The notes: generated by a model not told the origin, from the sequence alone. A stretch of DNA of 64,000 nucleotides from Diphasiastrum complanatum (GCA_029204225.1 CM055104.1:50449935-50513934); one strand, 5' to 3'; positions 1-11,037 are shown, counted from the first letter of the stretch. A program made the numbers and translations.

Positions 1-773
1 TACCGCCGGTACCATAATGGTGGTACCGCCATTATGGTGCCGCCCAAAAATCCGCGGTACCACGATGACACCATTTTTTAATTTTTTTTTAAAAAAAATT
101 TAGTGGGCAATATGGGTATCAGCTCTTGACGAGAGCAGTGCATTTATGCAGGTTGCCGGTGCTTTCAGTTACAATATGTGTTAGACAACTAAATAATGCA
201 CCTCTCAGTTTAGTAGTCACTAGTTAACCGTGAGCTCCGATCTGTAAGGCCCCCGTTATGAGGAGAAGCCATTATTGAGCACGGTTGTCAGTATAGGGTC
301 TATTGTGAGACCATGATGGTTATGAGATGGCTAGATTACAGTTTCTATATAGCAACAAGTCTTGGGGGGTTCGGGGGGAGTCACCTGAGAAACGGGGGGT
401 CCGAGGGACGGTAGCCCCCCGGCGGGGGGTTTGGGGGTAGAGCCCCCCAACGGCGGGGTCCGGGGGCTACTGGTAGACCCCGGCCCCAACGGTATGACCT
501 CTTCAGGGATTTTGCCTTCCGATTCCCTGAGCGAAAACACACTTTTTGGTGTTTTGCATCCCCTTGGTCCTTTGGCTGTTCGCTCTCCTCAGAACCGACA
601 ACCTGCATAAATGCATTGCTCTCGTCAACAGCTTCAAGCTGATACCCATATTGCCCACTTAATTTTATTTTTTATTAATTTTTTTAAAAAAAAAAATATA
701 TATATATATGGTACCGCGGATCAGTATGGACCCGCGGTACCGGGATCTGCGGATCCTGGTACCGCTGGATCTA

Positions 774-775
<2 letters not shown>
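1..775. mobile_element. Non-autonomous hAT-type element, left tip outside window
   Basis: The right end (672-775) has the same palindromic GGTACC/CCGCGG word array as the ends of the 6.2 kb hAT at 4908-11123 and stops at a CTATG terminus at 775, followed by a TA microsatellite. Inside the GGTACC blocks, about 98-165 and 598-665 are inverted copies of each other (the block with GTGGGCAATATGGGTATCAG and its complement). No transposase is present; the interior is about 430 bp with a G-rich block. I read it as a deletion derivative or MITE mobilised by that hAT family. The left terminus is just before base 1, so only one end can be checked. Confidence 0.6.
361..482. other. G-run cluster (possible G-quadruplex) inside the element
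   Basis: At least seven runs of four or more G occur on the plus strand in about 120 bp, with C-runs between them, giving partial self-complementarity (CCCCCCGGCGGGGGG near 415-428). No credible gene lies here; open frames across it are low-complexity Pro/Gly strings. The base composition differs sharply from the AT-rich surroundings. Confidence 0.55.

Positions 776-826
<51 letters not shown>
776..826. repeat. (TA)n microsatellite, hAT insertion site
   Basis: An almost pure TA run of about 50 bp separates the right end of the first element (775) from the left end of the next (827). Other TA runs abut element ends at 4882-4900, 11133-11150, 11461-11503 and 11757-11772, so it behaves as a preferred target. 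Confidence 0.85.
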
Positions 827-1140
827 CAGACTTGAGGGTCCGGGCCGTTTTGCCCGCGTACGAACCCAGACACGTCCGACCCCCAGACGTGGGGTCGGAC
901 GCATCTATTTTTTTTTTTTTTGAAAAAAAAAAAAATAGATGCGTCTGGGGTCCGGATGCCCCCTTACGCACGCGTCCAGGGGTTCGGAAGCAATTTTTTT
1001 TTTTGATTCTTTTTAAAAAAAAAAATTAAAAAAAAAAAAAAATCGGATGTGTCCGAACGCGTCCGCGTCCGCCATCCGCTATATATCTAAGAAAGCGGAT
1101 GGTGGACGCGGATGCGCGTCCGCGTCCGGACGCGTCCAAT
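827..1140. repeat. GGACGCGTCC-word palindromic array (family A end)
   Basis: Variants of the self-complementary decamer GGACGCGTCC recur many times, alternating with poly-T/poly-A blocks that can pair (about 905-945 and 990-1040). At 1060-1110 two inverted copies of the CATCCGC...GCGGATG word flank a short TATATAT spacer; the equivalent spot at 11450-11777 carries a 253-bp insertion. The array probably holds subterminal transposase-binding sites. That is an inference from hAT biology, where transposases bind repeated subterminal motifs. Confidence 0.65.
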
Positions 1141-3195
1141 TTTTTTCAAATTTTTTTTTTCAAAAATAAAAATAAAAAATACAAGCACCTGCCTACACTG
1201 CCCCCATCCCAAAAGCAAAATAAAAACAATTTATGGCCTTTGTTTTTCCCCGGAATTAATTATCAGAGGGTGCCTATCACCCACCTGCCCCCTCCTGATA
1301 AAAAACAGGAAAACAATACTGAAAAAATTTCCAAAAAAATTTGCAACAGACCTAACCACTGGGCCATGCCTCTCATAACCTCAGTATTACTAAACAACCA
1401 TGGCCAATGAGCAGTTCATAAATTATTACGAACCTTCACCGGGAACTAAGCTCCAAAACAGCGGCAAAGAAAGATCTGAGAGTGGTTTTGAGTGAAGGTT
1501 TGTATGGCAAACATATTACTGCCCCAAGGTTTAGAAGTGAATGCTCGCCAGAGGATTGGGGAAAGGTGAACGCTCACCAAAAGAGTGACAAGCTCTCAGG
1601 AGCAGAAGTCTCTGGGGGAAATTAGGGCTCACCAGAAGAGTGACAAGCTATACACTACTGTGACTCGGTTTAGGGGATCGGTTTTTTCCCGGATGAACTT
1701 CAACAGCTTACTAATTAGTTATGGCACTACTCCAACTTGCTACAATACGATGTCGAAATTTTGCGTACCAGCACGGGGTCCGAAACATCTCCCAGTTTTC
1801 AGGTCCCGACCGAACAAAGTGTCCCTGAAGCCCTGTTTAACGTCGAACTTCGGACGGATGATGCGGCCCGACCGTCGATTGTTTCCTCGTCCTGTTTGTT
1901 CCCACAGGTTCATATCGAGGTTGTCCACTGGCCGAAACAGACGGCACCCGAAACGGATCCCGTTTGGAGAAACAGGGCCGTCGGACGGAGAGTTGCAAAA
2001 CCAGTCCATTTCGCTTGACCTAATTGCGCTTCTCTCCAGTCGAAGGGCAATTTTGACCGAACGATACCCGAATCGAGCCAGGCTTGATCCCTTGGGTTCG
2101 TATCAGGATCACGAACCTGTGGACTGTATTCCTGGACTGATGATGCGTTCTACACAGTACCATGGCCTATGTGATGAGATAGATTTAGGGTTTAGGGTTT
2201 AGGGTCGACGTCACGTGGGCAACTAGTCGGAGCATGTCCTGGTAGATGTCCGCCGACACAACGAACGGAAGCTAGAAGGAGGATTTCACGAGAGCCAACG
2301 AGAGATAATGGGGCGACTACCGGAGCTGCAGCTACGTGCCCTCACAGTCCTCGGACCTGCTCCCCCCTGACCGAGCTGGCGTGGGCAAGGAAACGCAATG
2401 GATTGGAATTAAGTTCTCCGCAGAACAACTTCCCATGGTCCGGGACAGGGTCCCTCGTCGTTGGGCCAGCCAGTAGGTCTTCTGGTTCCCGGTAGTGAAC
2501 GACACAGTTATGATGACCATCCACTCCACTGGTGACCATTCACTCCCTGTAGTGCTTGGAGAAACGGGACCGTCGGACGGATAGCTGCAGAACTAGTCCA
2601 TTTGGATTGACCTAATTGTGTTTCTAACCCGTCGAACGGCCATTTTGACCGGACGATGCCCGAATCGGGCCAGGCTCGGTCCCCTGAGTACGTACCCGCT
2701 CCACGAACCAGTGGACTGTATTCCTAGACCATTGATACATTCTACGCAGGTTTAAGTGTATGCTGCGAAAGTGTAGCTTTGATGTTGAATCTGCACATAC
2801 CTGTGGTGCAATGCCTACGACACAATGAGGACGTGGGTGGGGTTGATGATGTTTATGGATGATGATTATGCTTGTGGCTTGTTTTGATGGTTATGGCTGT
2901 GGGGTTGTGGGTTTAGGGTGATTTGTTAGGGTTTGGGGTGTTGTGTTAACTGTGCCATTTGTTGGGGTGTCGGGTTTAGGGTCTTATGTTAAATGGTTGA
3001 ACATGATGCATATGTTTTGAATGAGATGCAGATGTGCTGATCTCTCTCTCTCTCTCGCTCTAACCATTCAAACTTCACAGAGCTAACCATTTGTAAGCAA
3101 CCACGATGAATTAGCCATGACACAATTAGACTGTAAAAAAATATATACATCTCATTTGATGCCACTGTACATGATGCTAAAATGTGTATCAGTAT
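1141..3195. repeat. Long 3' noncoding region of hAT family A
   Basis: This roughly 2 kb block recurs in the same orientation at 11825-13014 and inverted at 16255-17690, so it is element sequence. It contains an internal duplication (1968-2160 and 2555-2745, diverged), three TTTAGGG words at about 2186-2206, several looser TTTAGGG words near 2910-2985, and a short TC repeat at 3041-3057. A frame at 1737-2018 is partly preserved in the second copy (12350-12649), but I recognise no domain and would not call it a gene. Confidence 0.6.
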
Positions 3196-4745
3196 TTACA
3201 AGTCTGCGCTAAACAAATCATCCCTCTGCGTGCTAGATGCATCTGCAAGGGTGTCAAACACAAAGCCTGGCTCGGAGTCTGGAGGCATCTGGGACTCCTC
3301 TAGGTCTGGGCCAACGCCTGCCAAGAGACGACTAGAAAAATCATCGGTGTGTCCCCTCTTGGCTGGCCTGCCTCTGGGTCTGCCGGAAGGAACTCTCTAT
3401 GGTACACTCCTGCCTGGGGGTCTCCCTCTGCCACGGGGGGGTCTCTGGGAGGAACTGCCTGCCTGTGATGCTCTGAGTCGTCTCTGCGCTATCTGTCTCT
3501 GGGCAGCAGCCTCTGTCTCCCTCGCAAACTCTGACCAGCCATCATCTGAAAGGGGGCGTCATGCAGGGGTACTGGGTGGGGCACGTGGACAATCCCCTGC
3601 TAGGTCGACCGTCTCGTCTGAATCATATGTGGGCTCATCATTAGAGGAGGGCAATGGAACGTCAGCAGGGGGGGTGGTGGTCTCATCGGCATCGGCATCA
3701 TCCTCAGGCTCACCCCGCAGAGCACGCCGAACAGCATCGACCTCTGGCTCATGATCTGCCGCTGCAACCAGGCACTCATCGGGATTGGCCTGCACAAGTC
3801 AATCATTCGTGAGAATAGCCGAAGAAACCGTGAGGGCATTAAATTGAATGTCTCAAACCAGTACGAAAGCAAAACGACAGAGCAACGAAATATACCTGCA
3901 GCAGTAGGGCGTGTGCGCCTCCTGCCCTCATGCTCTCCGTGATGCATCGAACCACTCTGGTGTTGGTGTTGCAGTACACCAGGTCATTGCACCGCTCCGT
4001 CGTCAGACGGTTCCGCTTGTTTGTGTGAACAAGGCTGAACGCTGACCAGTTCCGCTCGCACACACAAGCAGAACAGTCCTGCATTAATTGGCAACAACTC
4101 GAGTGAGTACCGACCTTGTAGAGAAAATGCGAAAACTGGTTGGATGAATGAGATCAGACAACATACCTGTGAAAGGACTCGGAGCACGAGTGTCCTCAGG
4201 TCTGGCTTCCTGGCGCCATAGCTCTCCCACCATGATACAGGCAAGAGCCTGTTCTCTCGAACACGTGCAAGGTCCTCGCCGAACAGCCCCAGAGAGTGCC
4301 TGCAGTTGAGCAACGATATGCTTGAGTACACTTGAGCCCGCGCAGGGAAATTGAACGAACGACAACGTACAATAGATCAAGAGTTTACCTGTAACCGAGC
4401 CTCTGCACCTCGAGCCTGTTGCGGAACCCAGTGTCGTTGCTGAGGAGGCAGATGTATGCGAACCAGTCCGCACGCAGCTCTGCATCGTCGTATTGCCTCT
4501 CGCTTTGAAAAAGTGGATGTAGTATGTGGGCCACACTGTAAATGGGCCGGTGAAACTTCTCCCATCGCCGCTGCCACAAGCGCCTGATAGGCTCCAACCT
4601 GTGGACCAAACCATGCGCAGGCAACAATTACATACCATCGTGTTGCGGCAGCAAGACGAAACAGAGTGCGAAATGGAAGGATGGTGAGACGGAAAAAAGT
4701 TATACCTGGCAGGGTCCAGCTTGGAACGCTGGAGAGACTCTGCGT
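3196..4745 (-). pseudogene. hAT transposase, C-terminal half, broken (family A)
   Basis: Read on the minus strand, exon pieces at about 4745-4706, 4598-4389, 4331-4167, 4078-3896 and 3789-3196 join at GT/AG borders. They show the end of the catalytic region (RRWEKFHRPIYSVAHILHPL), a WWESYG block, the hAT dimerisation motif VCERNWSAFSLVHTNKRNRL, and a last exon that is acidic and then AT-hook rich. The last exon shifts frame near 3559 and has one stop near 3395; on either side are RGRGRPPG and GRPRGRPAKRG, classic AT-hook cores. The intron positions match those of the intact copy at 6448-10752, though the protein is clearly diverged. The N-terminal half is absent, so this copy cannot make active transposase. 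Confidence 0.75.
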
Positions 4746-4881
4746 CTAGACGCTAGACGCGTCCTCTGGATGCGTCCAGCCTTTAACAAAAAATAAAATA
4801 AAAAAAAAAGGACGCGTCCGACCCCGCGTCCCGGGGTCGTACGCGGACGCGACCATTTTGGCCCGGACCCTCATGGTTCTG
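4746..4881. repeat. Inverted GGACGCGTCC-word array (family A right end)
   Basis: The reverse complement aligns with the array starting at 827: TCAGAACCATGAGGGTCC, then GGCC, several GGACGCGTCC/GGGACGCGG words and a T/A-rich hairpin. The directly adjoining exon end at about 4745 shows that the element was shortened up to this terminal block. Confidence 0.6.
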
Positions 4882-4899
4882 ATATATATATATATATAT

Positions 4900-4907
4900 A
4901 TCAGAAC
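4900..4907. repeat. 8-bp target duplication ATCAGAAC, left copy
   Basis: The sequence ATCAGAAC precedes the CATAG terminus at 4908 and recurs exactly at 11124-11131 after the CTATG terminus. Eight base pairs is the hAT superfamily length. The pre-insertion site would have been a TA-rich palindrome made of family-A terminal sequence. Confidence 0.9.
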
Positions 4908-5012
4908 CATAGTACCCTCTGGTACCGCTGGTATGGTACCGCCGGTACCATATCAGTGGTACCGCCGGTACGGTACCGCCCTGGGATCCGCGGTACCAGG
5001 GCGGTACCATTT
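4908..5012. repeat. Left subterminal GGTACC/CCGCGG array of the intact hAT
   Basis: Tandem self-complementary words (GGTACCGCTGG, GGTACCGCCGGTACC, GGTACGGTACCGCC, CCGCGGTACC) fill the first 100 bp, followed by T-rich sequence. It is the inverted counterpart of 11038-11123. A role as transposase binding sites is inferred. Confidence 0.8.
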
Positions 5013-5160
5013 TTAATATTTTTTTTTATTTTTTAATATATTTTTAGTAATTTTTTTTTGCATATTAACTACCAAAAAAGGACAAAAAAAAGTAAAAAGA
5101 GGGGGTTCTGGGTGTAAAAAAAGAGGGTACAGTACATGATGCAGGGGACTGTTGCAATGG

Positions 5161-5340
5161 CACATGGGCACTGCGAGTGAGCAGACCGAGGGGCCAATGG
5201 GAGACCAACACAGGGGGGTAGCATCACATGGGGGCAAGTACAGAGGCACATGGGCATTGTGGGTGAGCAGACCATGGGCCCAATGGGAGACCAACACAGG
5301 GGGGAGCATCACATGGGGGCAGGTACGGAGGCACATGGAG
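5161..5340. repeat. 86-bp tandem repeat upstream of the small gene
   Basis: A unit beginning CACATGGGCA starts at 5161, 5247 and, partially, 5332. The copies differ at a few bases. It lies just upstream of a TATA-like box and may be a promoter-proximal array; function is not shown by sequence. Confidence 0.8.
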
Positions 5341-5378
5341 GGATGATGGGGATCCACATGGCCGATCAGGCTGTGGGG

Positions 5379-5386
5379 ATAAATAG
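5379..5386 (+). promoter_or_regulatory. Candidate TATA box for the small hAT gene
   Basis: GATAAATA lies about 175 bp upstream of the ATG at 5559 and just downstream of the 86-bp repeats. No other TATA-like word is nearby. This is a sequence guess. Confidence 0.35.
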
Positions 5387-5558
5387 GCACTCACAATGCC
5401 ATTGTGGTCGGCATTTTCAGAGGCTGTGAGAGGGCTAGTGATAGACAGTGAGAGAGCAAGCGAGAGCCGGTGACAGGCTGTGAGAGGCTGTTTGAGAGCC
5501 AGGGTGCTGTGAGAGGGTGTTCAAGGATCAGGGTGCTGTGAGGAGAAGGTCGATCGAG

Positions 5559-5924
5559 ATGGCTGAGCGAATACCACCGAAGCCCGAGGGCGAAGCCAGG
5601 AGAAAGCTTGAGGAAGATATCCGAAGGCACAACGAGAGGCATCGGAAGCAAGAGGCAGATATCCGAGAGATGCTGCGACAGACTCGACAGAGAAATCCGG
5701 AACCGAAGCAACCCGCCCCCGCTGTGGATCCTGTCCCCGCTGTCGAGCTGGATCTGGATGAGCAGATCGGAATGAATTTCACACGACGGCAGCTCATCAT
5801 GGTCAGGGAAAGGGCGGCCAGACGTCGGGCTAACCAGGAGGCAGCTCGGGCTAACCGGGAGGCAGAGCAAGAGCGACAAAACAATGCACCAGACGAGGGC
5901 GAGGAGTCGGTGGAGGATCAGTGA
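5559..5924 (+). CDS. Small highly charged coiled-coil protein in the hAT
   Basis: This 121-residue frame starts with MAERIPPKPEGEARRKLEED and ends in an acidic tail (GEEESVEDQ-like; GEESVEDQ in the sequence). Residues about 12-45 and 80-110 are rich in Arg, Glu, Gln and Ala with heptad-like spacing, separated by a Pro/Val linker (PAPAVDPVPAVELDLDEQ). I recognise no family. The ATG at 5559 is preferred over one at 5517 because the frame becomes typical only there. The gene is transcribed toward the transposase 3' end, leaving a 0.5 kb convergent gap. Two-gene hAT elements are rarely described, so it may be an accessory factor, but a chance ORF in a GC-rich stretch cannot be excluded. Confidence 0.5.
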   Translation: MAERIPPKPEGEARRKLEEDIRRHNERHRKQEADIREMLRQTRQRNPEPKQPAPAVDPVPAVELDLDEQIGMNFTRRQLIMVRERAARRRANQEAARANREAEQERQNNAPDEGEESVEDQ

Positions 5925-6447
5925 GGGATGTTTAGAATAGATGAGGTCCACCCGTATGTGGCGGACTGTTGCTATGTAGTTTTCGGCAGTTTATGGTGCA
6001 GCAAATAACTAGATGGCTGCTTAAAAAAATGACAGTATATGTGATGTTATCCTGATACAACGGTTGAATATATACATAGTTGTTTTTTGTGCAACGCGAG
6101 CCTGGTCATGTAAGATGCAATGTTTGTAATTTTCCTAAATGCAGATGTATTACATGTGTTTATTCAATGTCGTTTGGGGTGTAGGGGTGATTGCTGTGCT
6201 CATGATGTAGGTGCATATATGTGAAGCTAGCATTCACTTCAAACGAAATTAAATGAAAATAGGATTCACACACGCACATAGAATTCTTCAACATAAAATA
6301 AAGCATCACATGTACAGAGCGACATACGCACAATGTGCAGCAAATAATGTAGGCCAAACACTGTATATAATGTGAAAAATCATCTGAGTACAATGGTAGA
6401 CCGACTGCTAGAGACAAACTACTGAAACTAAAACAATAGAGCCACAA
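5925..6447. other. Convergent intergenic region between the two hAT genes
   Basis: AT-rich, with no supported gene. It should hold the 3' ends of both transcripts. A run of ATATAC/TGTAT words lies around 6020-6150. No clear terminator can be called. Confidence 0.5.
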
Positions 6448-9400
6448 TCAATGCTCTGGCTCTGACTCAGACGAATGCTCTGGAGACAACTCAGGGCCCC
6501 GAGCTGACTCTCGCAGCCGATATCTCTGCCTGTCTGGAACTGGCATGGGCTGTGTATCCGAGGGGGAAGACTCGTCATCCTCATCCTCCCAATCAGCCTC
6601 CGCATCAGCCCCCAAGCAGGCCAAACCAACAACACCTGCTCCAACTGGCTGTGATACTGCACCTCTACCTGTACCTGGAGCCTTGCGTGGTCGTCCTCTC
6701 CTCCCTGGCAGTTTCTGTGCCTTGCCTTTCTTGTTCGGTGCACCCTTGGGCCTGCCTGGTCTCTTGCGGACAAGAGGAGCTGTCAATGCCTCGTCACCCC
6801 CATGCAAATCACCTGGCTGGCTAGGCTGGGCCCAAGCTGAGGCCGGCTGGGATAGGGAAGCAAAAGAGGGAACTCCCTGTGCAACTGAGCGAGGAGGATG
6901 AGCTCGTGGAGTGTGTGCCCGTGGGGCTGCTGCAGGTGGAGGAACTGGCTGTGCAGGAGGCGAGTACAGTGGCGATATGTACTGAAAGGGGCGCTGTGGT
7001 GGCCGGTACTGGTACATCCTGGGTGCTGCCAAAGGAGGAGGATGTGACGTGGGTGCTGCCACTGGAGGAGCCACTGTGGATGTGGGCGCTGCAAGAGAAA
7101 ACCTGGGCACAGATGGTGGCCTGCCATGGAGACCTGGTGCTGCAGAAGTGGACGGCGATGGAGGGGATGCAGGCCTAAATGGCATCGGTGGCACTGGAGG
7201 AGTTGTGCGACGCACATACACCCTCTGAGGAGCTGGAGGAACTGTAGGCACCTCATGCGGCTGCTCTGGCTGGGACTCTGTGTGTGGCATGCTGGCAAGA
7301 GATGATGGGGGCGCCCTGACACTCGGCATCTGCTGGGCCTCTGAATCCAATGTGGCAACCAAGTCGGCCAGCTGGGCATCCGAATACAAATGCTCTGGGC
7401 TCTGGGACTCATCCTGTGCACCAGCCTCTAAATCATCCTGTGCACCGACCTCTGAATCATCCTGTGCACCAACCCCTGAATCAACCCAAGCCTCATCCCG
7501 TGCCTCATCATGTGCACCCTGTAGACCCTGCATGGCCTCCCAATCTGTGCAATGAAAGTCATCAGGTGCCTCCTCTGGTGTGCTGTCGTAGTAACGGCCA
7601 TGACTCTGTGCTGCACGAATCCAAACATCTGCGGGACCAGCATCTAAACCACTCTGCCCTCTATCAAGAGCCTCCTCCATCATGTCGACATAGGTAGGTA
7701 TGCCACTGCCCCCCCCTGTGTGCCCTGCCTGTCTGCCGGTATAACCTGTGCCATGTGTCCCACCTCTGCCACGTGATGCACCTGTGACCCCTGCCCGTGG
7801 CGTGTGCCCTGCACCTGTATAATCTGCCTCATCCCTCTCTGGTCTGGCAAACACAACCCGAATGGGCTCATCCTCTGACACTGGCTCATCTGCCTCATAC
7901 AATGGGGGCTCTCTGTGCTCAAGCCCAAGCTCTCTCTCTCTGATCTCGGCAAGCTCCCTCTCTCTCTCTGCCATCAACTGTGTGCCCAGGTCATCTGCAG
8001 GCATGGGATGGGTGCTGTCCGTAGGCAAGTCAACCTGGCGCTCCAAATCAGATATCTTCGTCTGCAAGGTTTAAAATTTGCATGTCAGAGAGACAACTTT
8101 TTCAAGAAATGAAACCAACATACCAGGAGTCAACCAACATGCTATGAAAGATTAGCTTATCACCTGCAATGCGCTCGTAATGGTCGGAAGCCTCCTGGCG
8201 AGACGTGCGTTGGTGCTACAGAACACCAACCGCTCCAACTGACTCACTGACAACCGGTTTCTTCTCCTCGTGTGAATCAGTGCCCATGTGCTCCAATTAC
8301 GCTCACACACAGAGGCAGCACAGTCCTGTGGTGCGTGCATTGAAATACTTCAGCACATTGTGGCAAAGGTGAAACTTCAACGAAACACAAAAAATGGAGG
8401 ATAAAATGAGATGCATACCTGAGAAAGGACACGCAGTGCAAGACGCTGTATAGATGGGTATGTGCTACCGAACATGGTCCACCAGGTAATGGGTAGCTGC
8501 CTCCTCTCTGGATCCTGGGCAGCCGGGTGGCCGAATGTGCCCATGCCGAAACGAAATGCAGCGAGCTCCTCCATGAGCCTGATAGGATCCAAACCTATGT
8601 GTGGACCCACCCTGTGAATGTACTGAAGCCAATCGGCCTCGAGCTCCCTGTCTGCGATCTGTGTCGGAGAGAGGAAGAGGGGATGCAGCATGTGTGCAAC
8701 GCTGTGGATACTCCTGTGGAAGTAGTTCCATCGCGTCTCCCATATGAACTTCAGCTCTGTCATCCTGCAGGTGAGGGGCATGTGGTTTAGGGCATTACGA
8801 AAAAGCTTAACATTGACAGAAAAACAAACTAGCAAGTACTGAAAAGATAAAGGTCAATTGCAACACTGTACCGCTTACCTCTCTGGCTGCAAGATGGGCA
8901 GCTGCAGGAACTGTCCAATCCGGTCCATGAGCTCATACACCAGTCCAAGTGTCGACCCCTCGCTGTCAGCCATGCGGAGCACAATGTAGAGTGGTCGAAG
9001 CAGTCCTGACAATGTCTGTGCATCCCTCCAGAACTGGTCTCCCCTCACCGTGGAAGAAAAGTGCTCCCCATCCTCAGTGTGCGGAAATGTACTGGCACCC
9101 CAAAGATCACTGGCAACCATCTGTAGAAGCTGGGCCCTGCACCTGATCAAACAGTCGATGACCACCAAGTCGAATGCAAAGCGTGTGGGGGCTGGCTTAC
9201 GGAGGTCCAGATGGCTAAACACCCGGAACATGGCAAGAACACGCCTCTTTCTGGTGACAAAAGTCACCAGGAAGAGGGCCTCCCGGACGATGGCTCTAAC
9301 CCAGGGAAGTGCTCCAATGTCCCCCATCAAAAGGTCTATGCCGTGGGCTGCACAGGGGGTATGAACAATATGAGGGAACTCGGCCTCTAGCAGTACACCC

Positions 9401-10752
9401 ATCTGAATGCAGTTCGTGGCATTGTCCGTCACCACCGTGACGACATGCTGTGGGCCTATGGCTAGGATGGAAGACCTGATGACATCAAACATGAACTCTG
9501 CAGATATGACTCTCCCCCCCCTGCTGCAATCCACTGCCCTCAAAAACTGTGTGCCCATGCAGCTGGAGACCAGTATGTTGAGGATCGGCCTCCTCCTGAC
9601 ATCAGTCCAGCCATCGGACATGATGCTGCAACCGTAAGTGGCCCAGTGCCGACGCAGAGGCTCCATCTCTCTAGACAAGGACTCGACCCTATCCCTCAGC
9701 ATGTGTGTGCGGACAACCTCTGAACTAGGGACTCTCCAGCTAGGGCTGACAGACTGTGCAAGGCGGAAGGCCCTTCTGAAGGGCTCAGAGTCGGTGATGG
9801 CAAAGGGCAGGTTCAGCTCGTAAACCAGACTGGCCACGGCCTGTGTGGCCTCTCTGTCCATGTGCGGCTGATGCGCGCCGCGAATGGTCTGCTGCACGAG
9901 GGCTCTCCCTGGTGGACGACGGGTGGTGGACCTCCAGCACGGTGCACCAACCGTGACGGGAATGGACGATGACGCGACAGGCTGGGCGCTGGTGGATGCA
10001 TCGGCTGTAGACGTGGAATGGGGAGAGTGGGATGCACTGGCAGGGATGGGTGCAGCAGCATAGGTGGGGTGCACTGGTGGAGGGGCAACATCTGGCATGG
10101 GGTACGAAAACTGCTGGCTGAGGAGGTCATCCGGATGGGAAGGGAAGGAAGAAGGGATCTCTTCCACATCCTCGAAGGCCCGCCCAGTACCATCCTGGGC
10201 CTGCTCGGGTGGCGGAGAGTCCATGAGAAAGTCGTAGACTGGTGGAGTGCGAGCAACAGTGGGTGGTGGTGGAACCGCAGTGGCAACTGTCGGACGCGAT
10301 GGGACGGGATCCACCGGAATCTGAGCAGATGGGGGTGCATGAGGCAGAGCTGTCTGAGGGGCAAAGGGACCAGAGGAGGATGCACTCCCTCTCCTCGTGC
10401 GTGCCAGCCAAGCAGGCAGCAACTCTGGGTTAGTCACATAAGGAGCGGTGCAAAATCGGAGAACGCCCTCCGAAATGGTGTTCTCCCCTGCCACGAGCCG
10501 CGGCCCGTAGGTGTCCAGTAGTCGCTGCCTGTCGGGGACGGTCATGCTGCCACAAGGGGCAGCATTCAAGGTGGCACCATTTTTGGCGCGTGCACCGAGC
10601 AGATGGCCTTTAAGGCGAGTGAGGGATGCAGCAAACTCGACGAGACAGTATCGGCAGCGCACGATCTTCTGACCGGTCTTGTTGGCCTTGTCGGCAACCC
10701 GCCTGACAATGTCTACCTCGTCCCACAGACCGGAAAGGTCGGATTGCACCAT
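6448..10752 (-). CDS. hAT transposase with BED finger, DUF659 and C-terminal AT-hooks
   Basis: Four exons (10752-8879, 8764-8419, 8325-8164, 8061-6448) join in frame at GT/AG borders to about 1,331 residues. Exon 1 has a BED-type zinc finger near residues 30-67 (CRYC, then LKGHLLG and a later Cys), a Pro/Ser-rich linker, and a DUF659/catalytic region with DGWTDVRRRP, VVTDNATN and CAAHGIDLLMGDIG. Exon 2 continues with FHRSIHSVAHMLHPLFL and WWTMFG; exon 3 is the dimerisation motif SVCERNWSTWALIHTRRRNR. Exon 4 adds about 537 residues that ordinary hAT transposases lack: a charged start, repeated acidic GAQDDSEVGAQDD units, a long Pro-rich stretch, then two AT-hooks (KRPGRPKG, GRRGRPRK) and an acidic tail. 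The role is cut-and-paste transposition in the nucleus. Splice joins are predicted by eye; the absence of stops supports them. Confidence 0.85.
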
Positions 10753-11037
10753 TGCAGATGAAATGAGGGATGGATTGCTGGAAAAAAAACAGCAGGGTTC
10801 ACTGTTGGAGAGACGCTGAAAATGGGCGAATGCAGGGCAAAGGAAATCAGATGCAAGGCAGGGCGTTGCGTGGGCGATGGGCGACGCAAGGAATCAAAGG
10901 CAGGCAAGAAAAACCAGCAGCGATGGCAGGGCGGAGAGGGCTCAAAAAAATTTCAGAGGAAATGCGAGGGGGGCGGGTAGGTTTAGGTAAAAAAAAATTA
11001 AAAAAAATATTAAATAATAAATATATTATTATATTGT
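10753..11037. other. 5' region of the hAT transposase gene
   Basis: About 285 bp between the transposase ATG (minus strand, 10752) and the right terminal array. It is purine-rich on the plus strand in its first part and AT-rich near 10985-11035. The transposase promoter should be here, but no convincing TATA box is visible. Confidence 0.4.

Larger units (their letters stand above)
827..4881 (-). mobile_element. hAT element, second family (A), internally deleted
   Basis: Both ends carry the same terminal sequence inverted: CAGACTTGAGGGTCC at 827 and, on the minus strand, CAGAACCATGAGGGTCC ending at 4881. Each is followed inward by arrays of GGACGCGTCC-like words with poly-T/poly-A hairpins, and both sides are TA repeats. 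Inside are about 2 kb of 3' noncoding sequence and the C-terminal half of a hAT transposase on the minus strand. The N-terminal half (BED finger, DUF659) is missing because the coding part stops at about 4745 directly against the terminal array. The target duplication is blurred by the TA repeat, so the borders are inferred from terminal homology. Confidence 0.5.

Noticed and set aside
611-1029. Open frames with repeated Ile-Tyr and Phe/Lys runs
   Set aside because: They are translations of TA microsatellites and poly-T/poly-A hairpins, not proteins.
1585-2202. 205-residue frame as a gene
   Set aside because: No recognisable domain, overlapping frames equally long, and only partly preserved in the second repeat copy.
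2184-2206. TTTAGGG repeats as interstitial telomere or telomere-targeted element
   Set aside because: Only three units, and they lie inside a repeated transposon region; too short to call a telomeric site.
3182-3754. 190-residue plus-strand frame
   Set aside because: It is antisense to the transposase C-terminal exon, whose minus-strand reading gives AT-hooks and intron matches.
6545-7697. Several plus-strand frames of 90-118 residues
   Set aside because: Shadows of the Pro-rich exon 4 of the minus-strand transposase.
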